The notes: generated by a model from the letters alone, not told the origin. Numbered from the stretch's first letter, positions 25,892-34,727 are shown. The stretch: 64,000 nucleotides of DNA from LMUY01 sp964245075 (GCA_964245075.1 CAXTLC010000008.1:1-64000); one strand, 5' to 3'. Program-made: numbers and translations.

Positions 25892-26260
25892 ATGCTAGCA
25901 TGGCCAGGCTTGGCCTGTGCGGTCGCCTTGCTGACAGGTGCCGTCGTGGAAGCGCAGGTCCCGCCTGCGCCGATCAGCCTTGGTGGCCAGGACAACCAAC
26001 GCCTCGTATGGTGCGCGGGACGCGACGTTGCGATCACCGGCAGCCGCAGCGCCTACATCGTGCGTGGTGGCTGCCGAACGCTTACCGTATCCGGGGATCT
26101 GCTGACCGTGCAGGCCGAGATGCAGCCCGGTTCGCGAATCTCGGTGACGGGACGCGGCAGCGTGGTGACCTGGTCGATGGCTGGGCACGGCCGTATCCCG
26201 GTCACGGCCGCCCATGGTCCGGGGACCCGGACGCAGCGGGCCGAGCCGGCGGAGGAGTGA
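25892..26260 (+). CDS. Small exported protein with DUF3060-like repeats
   Basis: 122 residues if started at ATG 25892 (MLAWPGLACAVALLTGAVVEAQ signal peptide, cleavage near AEAQ). The mature part shows the short beta repeats of DUF3060: WCAGRDVAITGSRSAYIVRG, then CRTLTVSGDLLTVQ and RISVTGRGSVVTW. Function of the family is unknown; members are periplasmic or surface proteins. Upstream in-frame codons from 25769 are arginine- and alanine-rich and look non-coding. The ribosome-binding site is weak (AGG). Confidence 0.6.
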   Translation: MLAWPGLACAVALLTGAVVEAQVPPAPISLGGQDNQRLVWCAGRDVAITGSRSAYIVRGGCRTLTVSGDLLTVQAEMQPGSRISVTGRGSVVTWSMAGHGRIPVTAAHGPGTRTQRAEPAEE

Positions 26261-26431
26261 GGTTGTCCGGCCACCCTGGCGTTCCAGGTCAGGGCAGGGA
26301 TGGCAGCGGCACGGCCGAACGAGTGCGCATAAAGCTGGGCCAGCGGTTGGCGGACGTCCGTGGCCGCCAGGATTCACTCCCAACGCATGCAGGGGCCGTG
26401 GTAAGAATCGCAGAGAACCCTTGGATAGACC

Positions 26432-27385
26432 ATGAAAAAGCTTCTCCTCGCCCTGTTGCTGCTGCCCGGCGTGACGGCGGCTCGGCCGCTTGCGTTCGTG
26501 ATCAACTCCGGTGAAGCGTCCGTCAGCCTGGTTGACCTGACGACGCAAGCCGAGGTCAAGCGCATCCCGGTGCTGCGCGAGCCGCACCACATGGCCTTGA
26601 CGCCGGACGGAAGCTCGTTGCTGGTCGGCGACACCGCGGGCAACGCCCTTTTCTTCCTGGACCCGCAGACGGGCGATGTGCAGCGCCGGGCGACGGTCAG
26701 CGACCCGTACCAGTTGCAGTACAGCCCGGACGGCAAGTGGCTGGTAGTCGCCGGGCTGGCCCGCAACCAGGTGGACATCTACGACGCGGCAACGCTCGCA
26801 CTGGCGCACCGCATCCCAGCCTCCTCCATGCCGAGCCACATCAACTACTCGCCGGACAGCGCGGTCGCGTATGTCAGCCTGCAAGGCAGCGACTCGCTGA
26901 TGGCCGTCGACGTGCGATCCGGCGCGGTGCGGTGGACGGCCCGGGTCGGCAAGACGCCGGCCGGCGTGCTCTGGCTGGACGGCAAGATCCTGGTCGGGAT
27001 CATGGGGGCGGACTACGTGGCCGTGGTGGACCCGGCGACCGGCGCGGTCGAGCGGCGCGTCACCACGGGACGGGGCGCGCACAACCTGTTCGTTTCCCCG
27101 GACGGGCGGACCCTGTACGTATGCAACCGGGTGGACGGAAGCATCTCCGTGCTGGACCCGAAGACGCTGGCGGTTCGAAGCCGCATCGCCATGCCGGGCG
27201 GTCCGGACGACATGGATTTCGCGCCTGACGGCAAGATCTGGGTCACGCGGCGCTGGGCGCATACGGTGGCCATCCTCGACCCGGCGAGCGCCCAGTTCAC
27301 CACCGTCGAGACGGGGCGCTCGCCGCACGGCATCTGGCTGAACACTCATCCAGCGGGCGGGCCGACCCGCGTCAGCGCCAAGTGA
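26432..27385 (+). CDS. Secreted YncE-like beta-propeller protein
   Basis: 317 residues with a clean Sec signal (MKKLLLALLLLPGVTA). The mature protein is built of about seven YVTN-type repeats (for example MALTPDGSSLLVGDTAGN, INYSPDSAVAYVSLQGSD, LFVSPDGRTLYVCNRVDG), which fold as a seven-bladed propeller. Such proteins bind DNA, metal or partner proteins in the periplasm; function here is unknown. The stop overlaps the start of the hydroxylase gene (GTGA), so the two are coupled. Confidence 0.85.
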   Translation: MKKLLLALLLLPGVTAARPLAFVINSGEASVSLVDLTTQAEVKRIPVLREPHHMALTPDGSSLLVGDTAGNALFFLDPQTGDVQRRATVSDPYQLQYSPDGKWLVVAGLARNQVDIYDAATLALAHRIPASSMPSHINYSPDSAVAYVSLQGSDSLMAVDVRSGAVRWTARVGKTPAGVLWLDGKILVGIMGADYVAVVDPATGAVERRVTTGRGAHNLFVSPDGRTLYVCNRVDGSISVLDPKTLAVRSRIAMPGGPDDMDFAPDGKIWVTRRWAHTVAILDPASAQFTTVETGRSPHGIWLNTHPAGGPTRVSAK

Positions 27386-28329
27386 TCGACCCGCTCGACA
27401 CGGCGGCCGGCTGGCTGCAGGAGCATTTCGTCATCCCGCTGCTCTACCAGCTTGACCTCATGCAGTGGGAAGACGTGGGCTACGGCTGGGCGCTGTTCGC
27501 GATCTACGGCGTGGCCCAGGTGGCCGTCACCCTCGCGGTCTGCCTGCCGCTGGAGCGCTGGCGCCCCGTGGAAACCTGGCCTGACGCCAAGGCCGTCACC
27601 ATCGATATCCTCTACACGCTGGTCAACCGCATCGGCGTGCTGCCCCTGGTCACCTTCGTGCTGTTCTACCAGGCGCAGGTCTGGCTTACCGGCACCCTCA
27701 CGGATCACGGGATCGTGCCGCCCACGCTGGAAACGCTGATTCCCCCTCTGCTCGGCCGTCCCGTGCTGACCTTCGCGCTGTACGTGCTGATCCTGGACTG
27801 CGGCGAGTACTGGCGTCACCGGCTGAGCCATTCCTCCGGCTGGTGGTGGGCGCTGCATTCGCTGCACCATGCGCAGCGGCAGATGACCTTCTGGTCCGAC
27901 GACCGCAACCACGTGGTGGACGAGGTGATCGCCTTCCTGTGGTCCGCCGCCCTTGCGCTGCTGATCGGCATCCCGCCGCTGCAATTCCCGCTGCTGGTGC
28001 TGGTGCTGCGCTCCCTGGAAAGCCTGAGCCACGCCAACGCGCGGGTCTCGTTCGGGCGGGTCGGGGACCGGCTGCTGATCTCCCCGCGGTTCCACCGGGC
28101 GCATCACGGCGTGCTGGCGGCCGGGCAGCGGAGCTGCAACTACGGCGCGATCCTGCCGGTGTGGGACATGCTGTTCGGCACGGCGGATTTCGGCCGCGAG
28201 TATGTCCGCACCGGCGATCCGTCCGGCGAGGAAGCCCTGGCCACCGGCACCTGGTGGCAGCAGCAATCGGCGGGGTGGCGCCGCATGGTGCGCACCGTCC
28301 GGCGGCGGCGCTACAGCACGGCGCGATAG
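27382..28329 (+). CDS. Fatty acid hydroxylase / sterol desaturase superfamily membrane enzyme
   Basis: 315 residues with four or five membrane segments. The di-iron histidine boxes are intact: HRLSH (about residue 149), HSLHH (about 162) and HRAHHG near the C-terminal end, with HVVDE between. Family members hydroxylate or desaturate lipids, sterols, hopanoids or carotenoids using O2. The GTG start overlaps the propeller gene stop. Lipid substrate unknown; a hopanoid or membrane fatty acid is plausible in this kind of bacterium. Confidence 0.88.
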   Translation: MIDPLDTAAGWLQEHFVIPLLYQLDLMQWEDVGYGWALFAIYGVAQVAVTLAVCLPLERWRPVETWPDAKAVTIDILYTLVNRIGVLPLVTFVLFYQAQVWLTGTLTDHGIVPPTLETLIPPLLGRPVLTFALYVLILDCGEYWRHRLSHSSGWWWALHSLHHAQRQMTFWSDDRNHVVDEVIAFLWSAALALLIGIPPLQFPLLVLVLRSLESLSHANARVSFGRVGDRLLISPRFHRAHHGVLAAGQRSCNYGAILPVWDMLFGTADFGREYVRTGDPSGEEALATGTWWQQQSAGWRRMVRTVRRRRYSTAR

Positions 28330-28332
28330 ACG

Positions 28333-29199
28333 GTGCCGGAAGGAGGCGCCGCCGGCCGAGACTCCGCCCATCTGAGCCCCGCCGAACGCAAGCAGGCGAC
28401 CCAGAGCGCTCCGGTCGGGCCGCTGGTCATCCACGAAGTGGTGCGCGGGGAAGGCTTGGTGGAGCTCGACCGATCGTTCGGCGGCCTGGCCTGGTCGGGC
28501 CTCGCGGCCGGCTTGTCGATCGGCTTCTCCTTCCTGATGCAGGCGGCGTTGCAGGCCGGCCTGCCGGACACGCCGTGGCGGCCGTTGGTGGCGGCGTTCG
28601 GCTACAGCCTTGGCTTCCTGATCGTCGTGCTCGGCCGTCAGCAACTATTCACGGAAACGACGCTGACCGCCGTGATCCCCGTGCTGACCGAGCGCACCGG
28701 CCGCATGTTGCTGCGAATGCTGCGGGTTTGGGGAATCGTGCTCGTGGCCAACCTGGTGGGAACGGCGGCGCTCGGGGCGCTGCTGGCCCAGCCCGGCGTC
28801 ATGCCGCCGCCCATGGTCACGGCGATGGACCAGATCGCGGAGCACACGTTCCAACCCTCGTTCGGGCATGGCGTCCTGCTGGCCGGGTTCGCCGGCTGGC
28901 TGATCGGTCTGATGGTGTGGCTGCTGCCCGGCAGCAGTTCGTCGCGCCCCTTGCTCATCATCCTGCTGACCTACGCGATTGCCGCTTGCGGCTTCCCGCA
29001 CGTGGTCGCCGGGTCGGTGGAAGCGGCATACGCCGTCGCCGCGGGGCATCAGGCCGTTCCGGACTATCTCTGGCGCTTCCTGGCGCCGACCCTGCTGGGC
29101 AACTGCGTGGGCGGAACATTGCTCGCGGCGCTGCTGAACCACGCGCCGATCGCCGGCGAACTGGACAGGGCAGGGCAGGTCGACCAAGACGAACCATAG
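28333..29199 (+). CDS. Formate/nitrite transporter-family membrane protein (YfdC-like)
   Basis: 288 residues with six membrane segments of the FNT fold. The first is LAWSGLAAGLSIGFSFLMQAAL, and the GRQQLFTETTLTAVIPVL stretch marks the first half-helix; LLGNCVGGTLLAALLNH lies at the end. The family moves small monovalent anions such as formate or nitrite; the YfdC branch is uncharacterised. GTG start 3 nt after the hydroxylase stop, same operon. A 40-residue soluble N-terminal tail is typical of the YfdC group. Confidence 0.85.
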   Translation: MPEGGAAGRDSAHLSPAERKQATQSAPVGPLVIHEVVRGEGLVELDRSFGGLAWSGLAAGLSIGFSFLMQAALQAGLPDTPWRPLVAAFGYSLGFLIVVLGRQQLFTETTLTAVIPVLTERTGRMLLRMLRVWGIVLVANLVGTAALGALLAQPGVMPPPMVTAMDQIAEHTFQPSFGHGVLLAGFAGWLIGLMVWLLPGSSSSRPLLIILLTYAIAACGFPHVVAGSVEAAYAVAAGHQAVPDYLWRFLAPTLLGNCVGGTLLAALLNHAPIAGELDRAGQVDQDEP

Positions 29200-29261
29200 C
29201 GAAGCGGGAACCCATGGCCGATGCGCCACTTGGTCCTTTCAAGCATCGAGGGGTTTGAGAC

Positions 29262-29627
29262 ATGGTGGAAATGCTGTCGGCCGGGTCACCGGTCGAGATC
29301 GAGGCGAAGGCCGAGGCGGCCGGCTTGCCGGAGGTGGACCGGGATGCGGCGTTGGCCTTGTTCCACGACCTTACGAGCCGGCTGGAACTGGACCTGCTGG
29401 AAACGCCCTCTGACGGCGGCGAGCCCTGGCCGCGGCACCGGTTCTGGTTTGGCCCGGCAGCGGCGGTCGAGGCGATGGCGAAGCGGCTGCGCGGCGCGGC
29501 AGACGTGGCGGAAGCGCCTGACACGGCTGAAATCGTGTTCGTGACGAGCGGCGAGGGGCGTTTTGGCGGATTGCTGGCCGCCGGATCGGGGGCGGCCTGG
29601 TTGGAACGGGTCGCGCCTCCAGCCTGA
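29262..29627 (+). CDS. Hypothetical protein, 121 residues
   Basis: An open frame with ATG at 29262 and GAGGGG about 8 nt upstream. The product is acidic, cytoplasmic, with no signal or membrane segment. It has a C-terminal small/glycine-rich patch (VTSGEGRFGGLLAAGSGAAW). I do not recognise a family. It lies between the FNT gene and the rhodanese gene on the same strand, so it may belong to either transcript. Coding potential is supported by frame, codon bias and ribosome-binding site only. Confidence 0.5.
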   Translation: MVEMLSAGSPVEIEAKAEAAGLPEVDRDAALALFHDLTSRLELDLLETPSDGGEPWPRHRFWFGPAAAVEAMAKRLRGAADVAEAPDTAEIVFVTSGEGRFGGLLAAGSGAAWLERVAPPA

Positions 29628-29709
29628 TCGCCGATCAGGACGCCAAGCGGCAGCGTTCGGTGTTCGCAGGTGACTCGTGGGTGACTGGGGCAACCTTGGG
29701 GTGAGGACG

Positions 29710-30126
29710 ATGGTAGAGGATATCGCGCCGAAGCAGGTGTGGGACGCGCTGAGCAACGATCCCCATGCGCGTCTTGTGGACGTGCGCACGGACATCGAGT
29801 GGGCGCGCATCGGGGTTCCGGACCTGGCCGGGACGGGCAAGGGGACGGTGATGATCTCGTGGCAGGTCGCTCCCGCCATGCAGGTGAACGCCGGGTTCCT
29901 GGACGACATGAAAGCCGCCGGGTTGAGCCCGGCGGACCACATCTACTTCCTATGCCGCAGCGGGGTACGCTCCGTGGCGGCGGCCCAGGCAGCCCAGGCA
30001 GCCGGTTTCCCGCATGCCTACAACGTCGCCGACGGGTTCGAGGGACCGCCCGACGGCTCCGGCGCACGCGGCCGCGTGGCGGGATGGCAAGCTGACGGCC
30101 TGCCTTGGACGAGCCCCCAGGCGTGA
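29710..30126 (+). CDS. Rhodanese-like sulfurtransferase domain protein
   Basis: 138 residues, a single rhodanese domain. DVRTDIEW opens the fold (24-31), and the active-site loop CRSGVRS (82-88) has the catalytic Cys82. It transfers sulfane sulfur or senses it. The start at 29710 (MVEDIAPKQVWDAL) fits homologues; the GTG at 29677 would add 11 residues that look non-coding. Acceptor and donor are unknown. Confidence 0.85.
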   Translation: MVEDIAPKQVWDALSNDPHARLVDVRTDIEWARIGVPDLAGTGKGTVMISWQVAPAMQVNAGFLDDMKAAGLSPADHIYFLCRSGVRSVAAAQAAQAAGFPHAYNVADGFEGPPDGSGARGRVAGWQADGLPWTSPQA

Positions 30127-30142
30127 CGCCCGCATCTGCTCG

Positions 30143-30625
30143 TCAGCCCTCAAGCGCCTCGCCCAGCAAACCCAGCAGCCCAGCCGCGAACGCCCGCATG
30201 TTGGCAGCCCGGTCCGCGCTGCCCGTTTCCAGCGTGACCACCTTCTCCACCGGCCCGCTGACCGCCAGGCAGGTGTGTCCCGCGCCGTCCCCGTAGCTGT
30301 TGCCCGATGGCCCGGCGGCGCCCGTCTCCGCGATCCCCCACGCCGCCCCGTGCCGCTCGCGCACCGTGCGGGCGAGCAGCGCGGCGTAGGGCTCGGACGC
30401 GGAGCGCAGGCCCGTCATCCCGTCCTTCGTGATCCCGAGCAGCGCGGTCCGCGCTCCCGCGGTGTAAACGACCGCGCCGCCCAGGAAATACGCGCTGGCG
30501 CCCGGAACCGACAGCAGCGCCGCCGACACCAGGCCGCCAGACGAAGATTCGCAGACCGCCACCGTCTGCCCGCGCGCCTTCAGCGACGCGCCCACCTGCT
30601 CGGCCAACGGCAGCAAGGATCGCAT
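30143..30625 (-). CDS. CinA C-terminal domain protein (NMN deamidase type)
   Basis: 160 residues matching the stand-alone C-terminal domain of CinA, known as PncC, which converts nicotinamide mononucleotide to nicotinate mononucleotide. Landmarks are TVAVCESSSGGLVSAAL (about 21-37), YFLGGAVVYTAGARTALLG and the ETGAAGPSG active loop (about 99-107). The start overlaps the GNAT gene stop as TGATG. The final gene of a four-gene minus-strand operon; its link to the other three is unclear. Confidence 0.88.
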   Translation of the reverse strand: MRSLLPLAEQVGASLKARGQTVAVCESSSGGLVSAALLSVPGASAYFLGGAVVYTAGARTALLGITKDGMTGLRSASEPYAALLARTVRERHGAAWGIAETGAAGPSGNSYGDGAGHTCLAVSGPVEKVVTLETGSADRAANMRAFAAGLLGLLGEALEG

Positions 30626-31785
30626 CACGCTTCCCCGGTCTTGCGGTAGGGCGAGTACTCCGCTTCCAGTTCCGCCATGCCTTCCAGCACCGCAGGGCGC
30701 TCCCGGCGCAGGAAGTCGTCCACGGCATGGCGCAGCCCGCCATGGGTGAGGTGGTGGGCGGAATAGGTCGGCCGGGGCAGGTAGCCGCGCTGGATCTTGT
30801 GCTGGCCCTGCGCGCCCGCCTCCACCCGCGCCACGCCCTGGGTGATGGCGAAGTCGATCGCGCGGTAGTAGCAGAGCTCGAAATGCAGGAACGGCCAGTC
30901 GCCGCGGCAGCCCCAGTTGCGGCCGTACAGCGCATCCCGCCCCAGCAGGTTCAACGCGCCGGCGACCGGCTCGCCCCCGTGCTCGGCCAGCATCAGCACC
31001 ACCCGGTCCCCAAGCCGCTCGCCCAGCAGGGGAAAGAATCGCTTGGTGAGGTAAGCGCTGCCCCACTTGCGGTCCACGGTGGACTGGTAGAAGCGGTAGA
31101 ACGCGTCCCACTCCCGCCGGCCGATCTCTTGTCCGCGCAGGGTGCGGAACTCCAGCCCGGCCTCGTTCGCGTCGCGCCTTTCCCGCCGCAGCACCTTGCG
31201 CTTGCGGGAGGACAGGGCGCCCAGGAAGTCGTCGAACGTGCCGTAGCCGGCGTTTTCCCAATGGTACTGCTGCCCCAGCCGCTGCAGCCAGCCGGCGCGG
31301 CCCAGCGCTTCCCATTCCGCCTCGGTGCAGAAGGTGGCGTGCACGCCGGACAGCTTGAGCTGCCCGCAGGCCTGCACCAGCGCCTCGCCCAAGGCTTCCG
31401 GCGGCACGCCGCCGTCCGGACGGCACAGCAGGCGCGGACCTGGCACCGGCGAGAACGGGACGGCCACTTGCAGCTTGGGATAATAGTCGCCGCCGGCCTG
31501 CTCGTAGGCATTGGCCCAGCCATGGTCGAACACATACTCGCCGTAGCTGTTGGATTTCGCGTACATCGGCGCCGCCGCCACCAGCCGCCCGGCGCCGTCC
31601 CGCAACGCGGCGTGCTGCGGCAGCCAGCCGGTGCGCGGCCCGGCGGACCCGCTGTCCTCCACCGCGGACAGGAAGGCATGGCTGACGAACGGGTTGTCGT
31701 CGCCGGCGCAAGCATCCCATTCCGCCGGGGCGATGCTCCCAATCGAGGGATGCAGGGTCAGGGTCAGGGAGGGAAGGCCGGGCAT
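30625..31785 (-). CDS. GNAT-superfamily acyltransferase (DUF482/FemAB-like)
   Basis: 386 residues of the COG3146/DUF482 group, predicted N-acyltransferases with a FemAB-like double GNAT fold. Family landmarks seen are NPFVSHAFLSAVEDSG near the N-terminus, the SSRKRKVLRRERRDA helix, YRFYQSTVDRKWGSAYLTKRFF and the C-terminal IQRGYLPRPTYSAHHL. Substrate unknown. Start ATG 31785 gives the expected N-terminus; the spacing to the RidA gene is 44 nt. Its stop overlaps the CinA-type start, so the two are coupled. Confidence 0.87.
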   Translation of the reverse strand: MPGLPSLTLTLHPSIGSIAPAEWDACAGDDNPFVSHAFLSAVEDSGSAGPRTGWLPQHAALRDGAGRLVAAAPMYAKSNSYGEYVFDHGWANAYEQAGGDYYPKLQVAVPFSPVPGPRLLCRPDGGVPPEALGEALVQACGQLKLSGVHATFCTEAEWEALGRAGWLQRLGQQYHWENAGYGTFDDFLGALSSRKRKVLRRERRDANEAGLEFRTLRGQEIGRREWDAFYRFYQSTVDRKWGSAYLTKRFFPLLGERLGDRVVLMLAEHGGEPVAGALNLLGRDALYGRNWGCRGDWPFLHFELCYYRAIDFAITQGVARVEAGAQGQHKIQRGYLPRPTYSAHHLTHGGLRHAVDDFLRRERPAVLEGMAELEAEYSPYRKTGEA

Positions 31786-31829
31786 GGCGCAGGATATGGC
31801 GGCGCAGCATGGCGCCGCCAGCGCGGCGT

Positions 31830-32294
31830 TCACCGGATGGCGAACATCCCTTCCACCTCGACCGCCGCGTCGCCGGGCAGGGCGGAAACCCCGATGGTGG
31901 AGCGGGCATGCCGCCCGGCCTCGCCGAACACCGCCACGGCCAGGTCGGATGCGCCGTTCATCACCAGGGCGTGCTGGGTGAAGCCGGGCGGGGAAGCGAC
32001 GAACCCGCCCAGCCGTACCACCCGCTCCACTCGGTCCAAGTCCCCGTGGCAGGCGGCTTGCAGGTGCACCAGCACGTTGACCAGGCAGAGCCGCGCGGCT
32101 TCGCGCCCCTGCTCGACGGAAACGGTGAGGCCCACCTTGCCGGTGACGGCGATCGCGCCGTCGCGGGCGGGCACCTGGCCGGACACGACCACCAGGTTGC
32201 CGGTGCGCACGAAGGGGACGTAGTTCGCCATCGGCGCCATGGGCCGCGGCAGGGTGATGCCCAGCTCGGCCAGGCGCGCCTCGACCGCGGCCAT
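31830..32294 (-). CDS. RidA-family protein
   Basis: 154 residues. The family shape is clear: LVVVSGQVPARDGAI, the EQGREAARLCLVNVLVHLQAA helix, VERVVRLGGFVAS, and the C-terminal RSTIGVSALPGDAAVEVEGMF with the conserved Arg. This matches imine/enamine deaminases. Its ATG overlaps the stop of the RNR-like gene (TGATG). A second RidA paralogue is at 13163; the two are not close copies. Confidence 0.9.
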   Translation of the reverse strand: MAAVEARLAELGITLPRPMAPMANYVPFVRTGNLVVVSGQVPARDGAIAVTGKVGLTVSVEQGREAARLCLVNVLVHLQAACHGDLDRVERVVRLGGFVASPPGFTQHALVMNGASDLAVAVFGEAGRHARSTIGVSALPGDAAVEVEGMFAIR

Positions 32295-33745
32295 CAGCCA
32301 GCCACCAGGCGCAGGGCGGCGCGGGCGCGCCGGCGCGGCAGGTCCAGCGGCAGCAAGGGCGGCTCCGGCCGGGCGGGCGGCTCGGCGGCATCGGCCGGCA
32401 CCGTGCGGCCGAGATAGGTGGCGGCGAGGGAGCGCACGACGTAGTCCGGAATGGAAGAAGCGCAGTCGATCGCCGGGTCACCCTCGACCCCCCCGGCGGG
32501 GGCAAAATGGGTATGCGCCAGCGCATCCACGTAGGCATCGAGCGGGGTGCCGTGCTGCAATCCGATCGACACGGCGGCGGCCAGCGCGTCCGCCAGCCCG
32601 CGCACGGCGGCACCTTCCCGCGGCAGGGCCAGGCCGACTTCGCCGAGCCGGCCGTCAGGATACTCGCCGGTGCGGAGGAACACGCGGTGGCCGCCCACCG
32701 CGGCTTTCTGGGTGAAACCGCGGCGCCGGGGCGGCAGCGCCTCGCGCTTGGCGTCGTTCGCGGGGGAGGGGGCCGTGCCGGGCCGAGGGGGCGTCGCGTG
32801 CAGCATGGGGGCGACCGCGTCGTGCATGGCGGCGTGATCGGCGGCGGTGGCGGCCGGCACCACCGGCTCCCCGGCCAGGCACGCGGCCAGGGCTGCTTCG
32901 GCCGCCATGCCGCGCGCGGCAAGCCAGGCGCGCGTGGCCCGCAGCAGGCCGTTGGCGCCGACCGGAGCGAACGCGGGGGCGATGCCGCCCGTTTCCACGC
33001 CGAGCAGCGCGTCGGCCGGACCCGGCGGCAGCACCGCGGTGCCGGCCCGCACGCTGCCGCAGCGGAGTGCGGCGGCACGGGCGTCGGCGGCGGCGGCGGC
33101 AAGGCCGGGCACGGCGCAGGCGGCTGGCGGCGCGGGCCAATCCGGGATGAGCGCCAGCAGGTCGGGCTGCGGCCCGGCGAGCGCCGCGTCCACCTGGCCG
33201 CGCAGCAGACCGGCCAGGCAAGCGGCGACATCCCGCGCCGGCTTGCCGGCGTAATCCAGCCCGAGGGCCGCGAGCAGCCCGGCGAGGTCGGCCATCGCCA
33301 CGGCGTAACGGGAGGCATGGGGGGCGAGAAGGTGCAGGGCTTCCGCGGCGGTGGTCGCGGCGGCGGCATAGGCCGCGACGTCGAACCCGGTCACGGGATG
33401 GTGGAAGGCGGGCAGGTTCAGCACGAAGCCGGGCGCGTCGCCGGGCGAGCCGCGCCAAACGCCCTCGGTCGGCGCGCCTTGGCGGTGCAGCAGCAGGGCG
33501 TGGAGCCGGTTCGACAGCCCGGTGACCCCGGCCTCCTTGGCGCGGGCGGACAAGGGCAGGATCCAGGATTGCGCCAGCGCCGGCAGGGAAACGCGTGCCC
33601 CGCTGGGTGCCAGAACGCAGATCGCCGCCGCGGCGGCGTCATCCCACGCGGCTGGCAAGCGGACGAGCCGGGACGGCGCATCCGGGTCGGGCGCCGCCTC
33701 CATCTGCCGCAGCCGCACGCCCTGCCAGGTCCGGTCGGTTTTCAT
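32294..33745 (-). CDS. Ribonucleotide-reductase-like protein with TSCPD-type C-terminal domain
   Basis: 483 residues. Residues 343-446 match the C-terminal region of adenosylcobalamin-dependent (class II) ribonucleotide reductase (GFTQKAAVGGHRVFLRTGEYPDG, EGAAVRGLADALAAAVSIGLQ, SIPDYVVRSLAATYLGR). Parts of the N-terminal half resemble the middle of that enzyme (GFVLNLPAFHH at 106-116; AMADLAGLLAALGLDYAG at 150-167). The N-x-C-x-E radical/active-site motif and the full barrel are absent. Alanine-rich, low in cysteine. Probably a non-catalytic relative, known as TSCPD-domain proteins; function unknown. First gene of its operon, divergent from NDUFA12. Confidence 0.75.
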   Translation of the reverse strand: MKTDRTWQGVRLRQMEAAPDPDAPSRLVRLPAAWDDAAAAAICVLAPSGARVSLPALAQSWILPLSARAKEAGVTGLSNRLHALLLHRQGAPTEGVWRGSPGDAPGFVLNLPAFHHPVTGFDVAAYAAAATTAAEALHLLAPHASRYAVAMADLAGLLAALGLDYAGKPARDVAACLAGLLRGQVDAALAGPQPDLLALIPDWPAPPAACAVPGLAAAAADARAAALRCGSVRAGTAVLPPGPADALLGVETGGIAPAFAPVGANGLLRATRAWLAARGMAAEAALAACLAGEPVVPAATAADHAAMHDAVAPMLHATPPRPGTAPSPANDAKREALPPRRRGFTQKAAVGGHRVFLRTGEYPDGRLGEVGLALPREGAAVRGLADALAAAVSIGLQHGTPLDAYVDALAHTHFAPAGGVEGDPAIDCASSIPDYVVRSLAATYLGRTVPADAAEPPARPEPPLLPLDLPRRRARAALRLVAG

Positions 33746-33874
33746 GACGCCACGCTAGTATGCAATGAGTGTCACGCAAAGCCGGATTTTGCGGTCTGCG
33801 GCCTGGCAACCACAATTGGCTGTGGGTCCACACGCGCGGATAGACCCAGCCTGCCACGCTGCTATAAGGCGGGC

Positions 33875-34228
33875 ATGACACTCATGATGCGCCTCGTCAC
33901 CTCGCTTACCGGCCAACTGGTCGGAAAGGACGCCGCCGGAAACGTGTACTACCAGGGCAAGAGCGTCCGCCCCAGTGGCCGCCGCCGCCGGTGGGTGATG
34001 TACGCGGGCGAGGCCGAGGCCAGCACGGTCCCGCCCGAGTGGCATGCCTGGCTGCACTACACCACCGACGAGCCGATCCCGGAAACGGTGCGCCGCGCTT
34101 GGCAGAAGCCGCACCAGCCGAACCTGACCGGGACGCCGCTCGGCTACCGCCCGCCCGGCAGCGACTACATGGGCGGCCAGCGCGCACCCGCGACCGGCGA
34201 CTACGAAGCCTGGACGCCCGGCAGCTAG
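33875..34228 (+). CDS. NDUFA12-type complex I accessory/assembly protein
   Basis: 117 residues of the B17.2/NDUFA12 family, an accessory or assembly factor of NADH:ubiquinone oxidoreductase in alphaproteobacteria and mitochondria. Landmarks are GNVYYQGKS, RRRRWVMYAGEAEASTVPP and the WHAWLHYTTDEPIP core (about residues 57-70). No signal or membrane segment. ATG 33875 follows AAGG at short spacing. It leads a run (mlaD, small gene, DUF2155) with the same order seen in related bacteria. Confidence 0.92.
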   Translation: MTLMMRLVTSLTGQLVGKDAAGNVYYQGKSVRPSGRRRRWVMYAGEAEASTVPPEWHAWLHYTTDEPIPETVRRAWQKPHQPNLTGTPLGYRPPGSDYMGGQRAPATGDYEAWTPGS

Positions 34229-34229
34229 C

Positions 34230-34727
34230 ATGGCGCGCCGGTCCGTTTCCGAGATTGCCGCGGGAGTCGTGGTGCTCGCCGTCGCCGTCGGCTTCCTGTT
34301 CTACGCGGTGACCAACACCGGCCGCGCCGGGCTTGGCGGCTACACGCTGCATGCGTCGTTCGACAACGCGGGCGGCATCGCCAGCGGCGCTGATGTACGC
34401 ATCGCCGGGGTGAAGGTCGGCAGCGTCACCGGGCTGGCGATCGACCCGAAATCCTACCAGGCCATCGCCACCTTCACTGTGCAGGGTGACATCAAGCTGT
34501 CGGAGGACAGCAGCGCCGCCATCGCGACCGGCGGCCTGCTTGGCGGCAACTTCATCGCCCTGGCGACGGGCGGGGACGAGAAGATGCTGGCGAACGGCGG
34601 GACCATCACCATCACGCAATCGGCCGTGAACCTGGAGGATCTGCTGGGCAAGTTCATCTTCAACGTCGGCAACCTGGCAGACGCCTCGCAGAAGCAGATG
34701 AATGCGTTGAAGGCCCGCACGCCATGA
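34230..34727 (+). CDS. mlaD: MlaD: lipid-transport substrate-binding protein (MCE domain)
   Basis: 165 residues. One N-terminal membrane anchor (EIAAGVVVLAVAVGFLFYAV, about 8-27) and a single MCE domain (YTLHASFDNAGGIASGADVRIAGVKVGSVTG, then GGLLGGNFIAL). MlaD forms the periplasmic hexamer of the Mla phospholipid transporter that keeps outer-membrane lipid asymmetry. The other Mla genes are not in the window. It starts 1 nt after NDUFA12 and its stop overlaps the next gene (ATGA). Confidence 0.92.
   Translation: MARRSVSEIAAGVVVLAVAVGFLFYAVTNTGRAGLGGYTLHASFDNAGGIASGADVRIAGVKVGSVTGLAIDPKSYQAIATFTVQGDIKLSEDSSAAIATGGLLGGNFIALATGGDEKMLANGGTITITQSAVNLEDLLGKFIFNVGNLADASQKQMNALKARTP

Noticed and set aside
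33746..33874. Possible cobalamin riboswitch before the RNR-like gene
   Set aside because: The divergent leader has a short GGGTC/GACCC repeat but none of the conserved cobalamin-riboswitch boxes could be seen.
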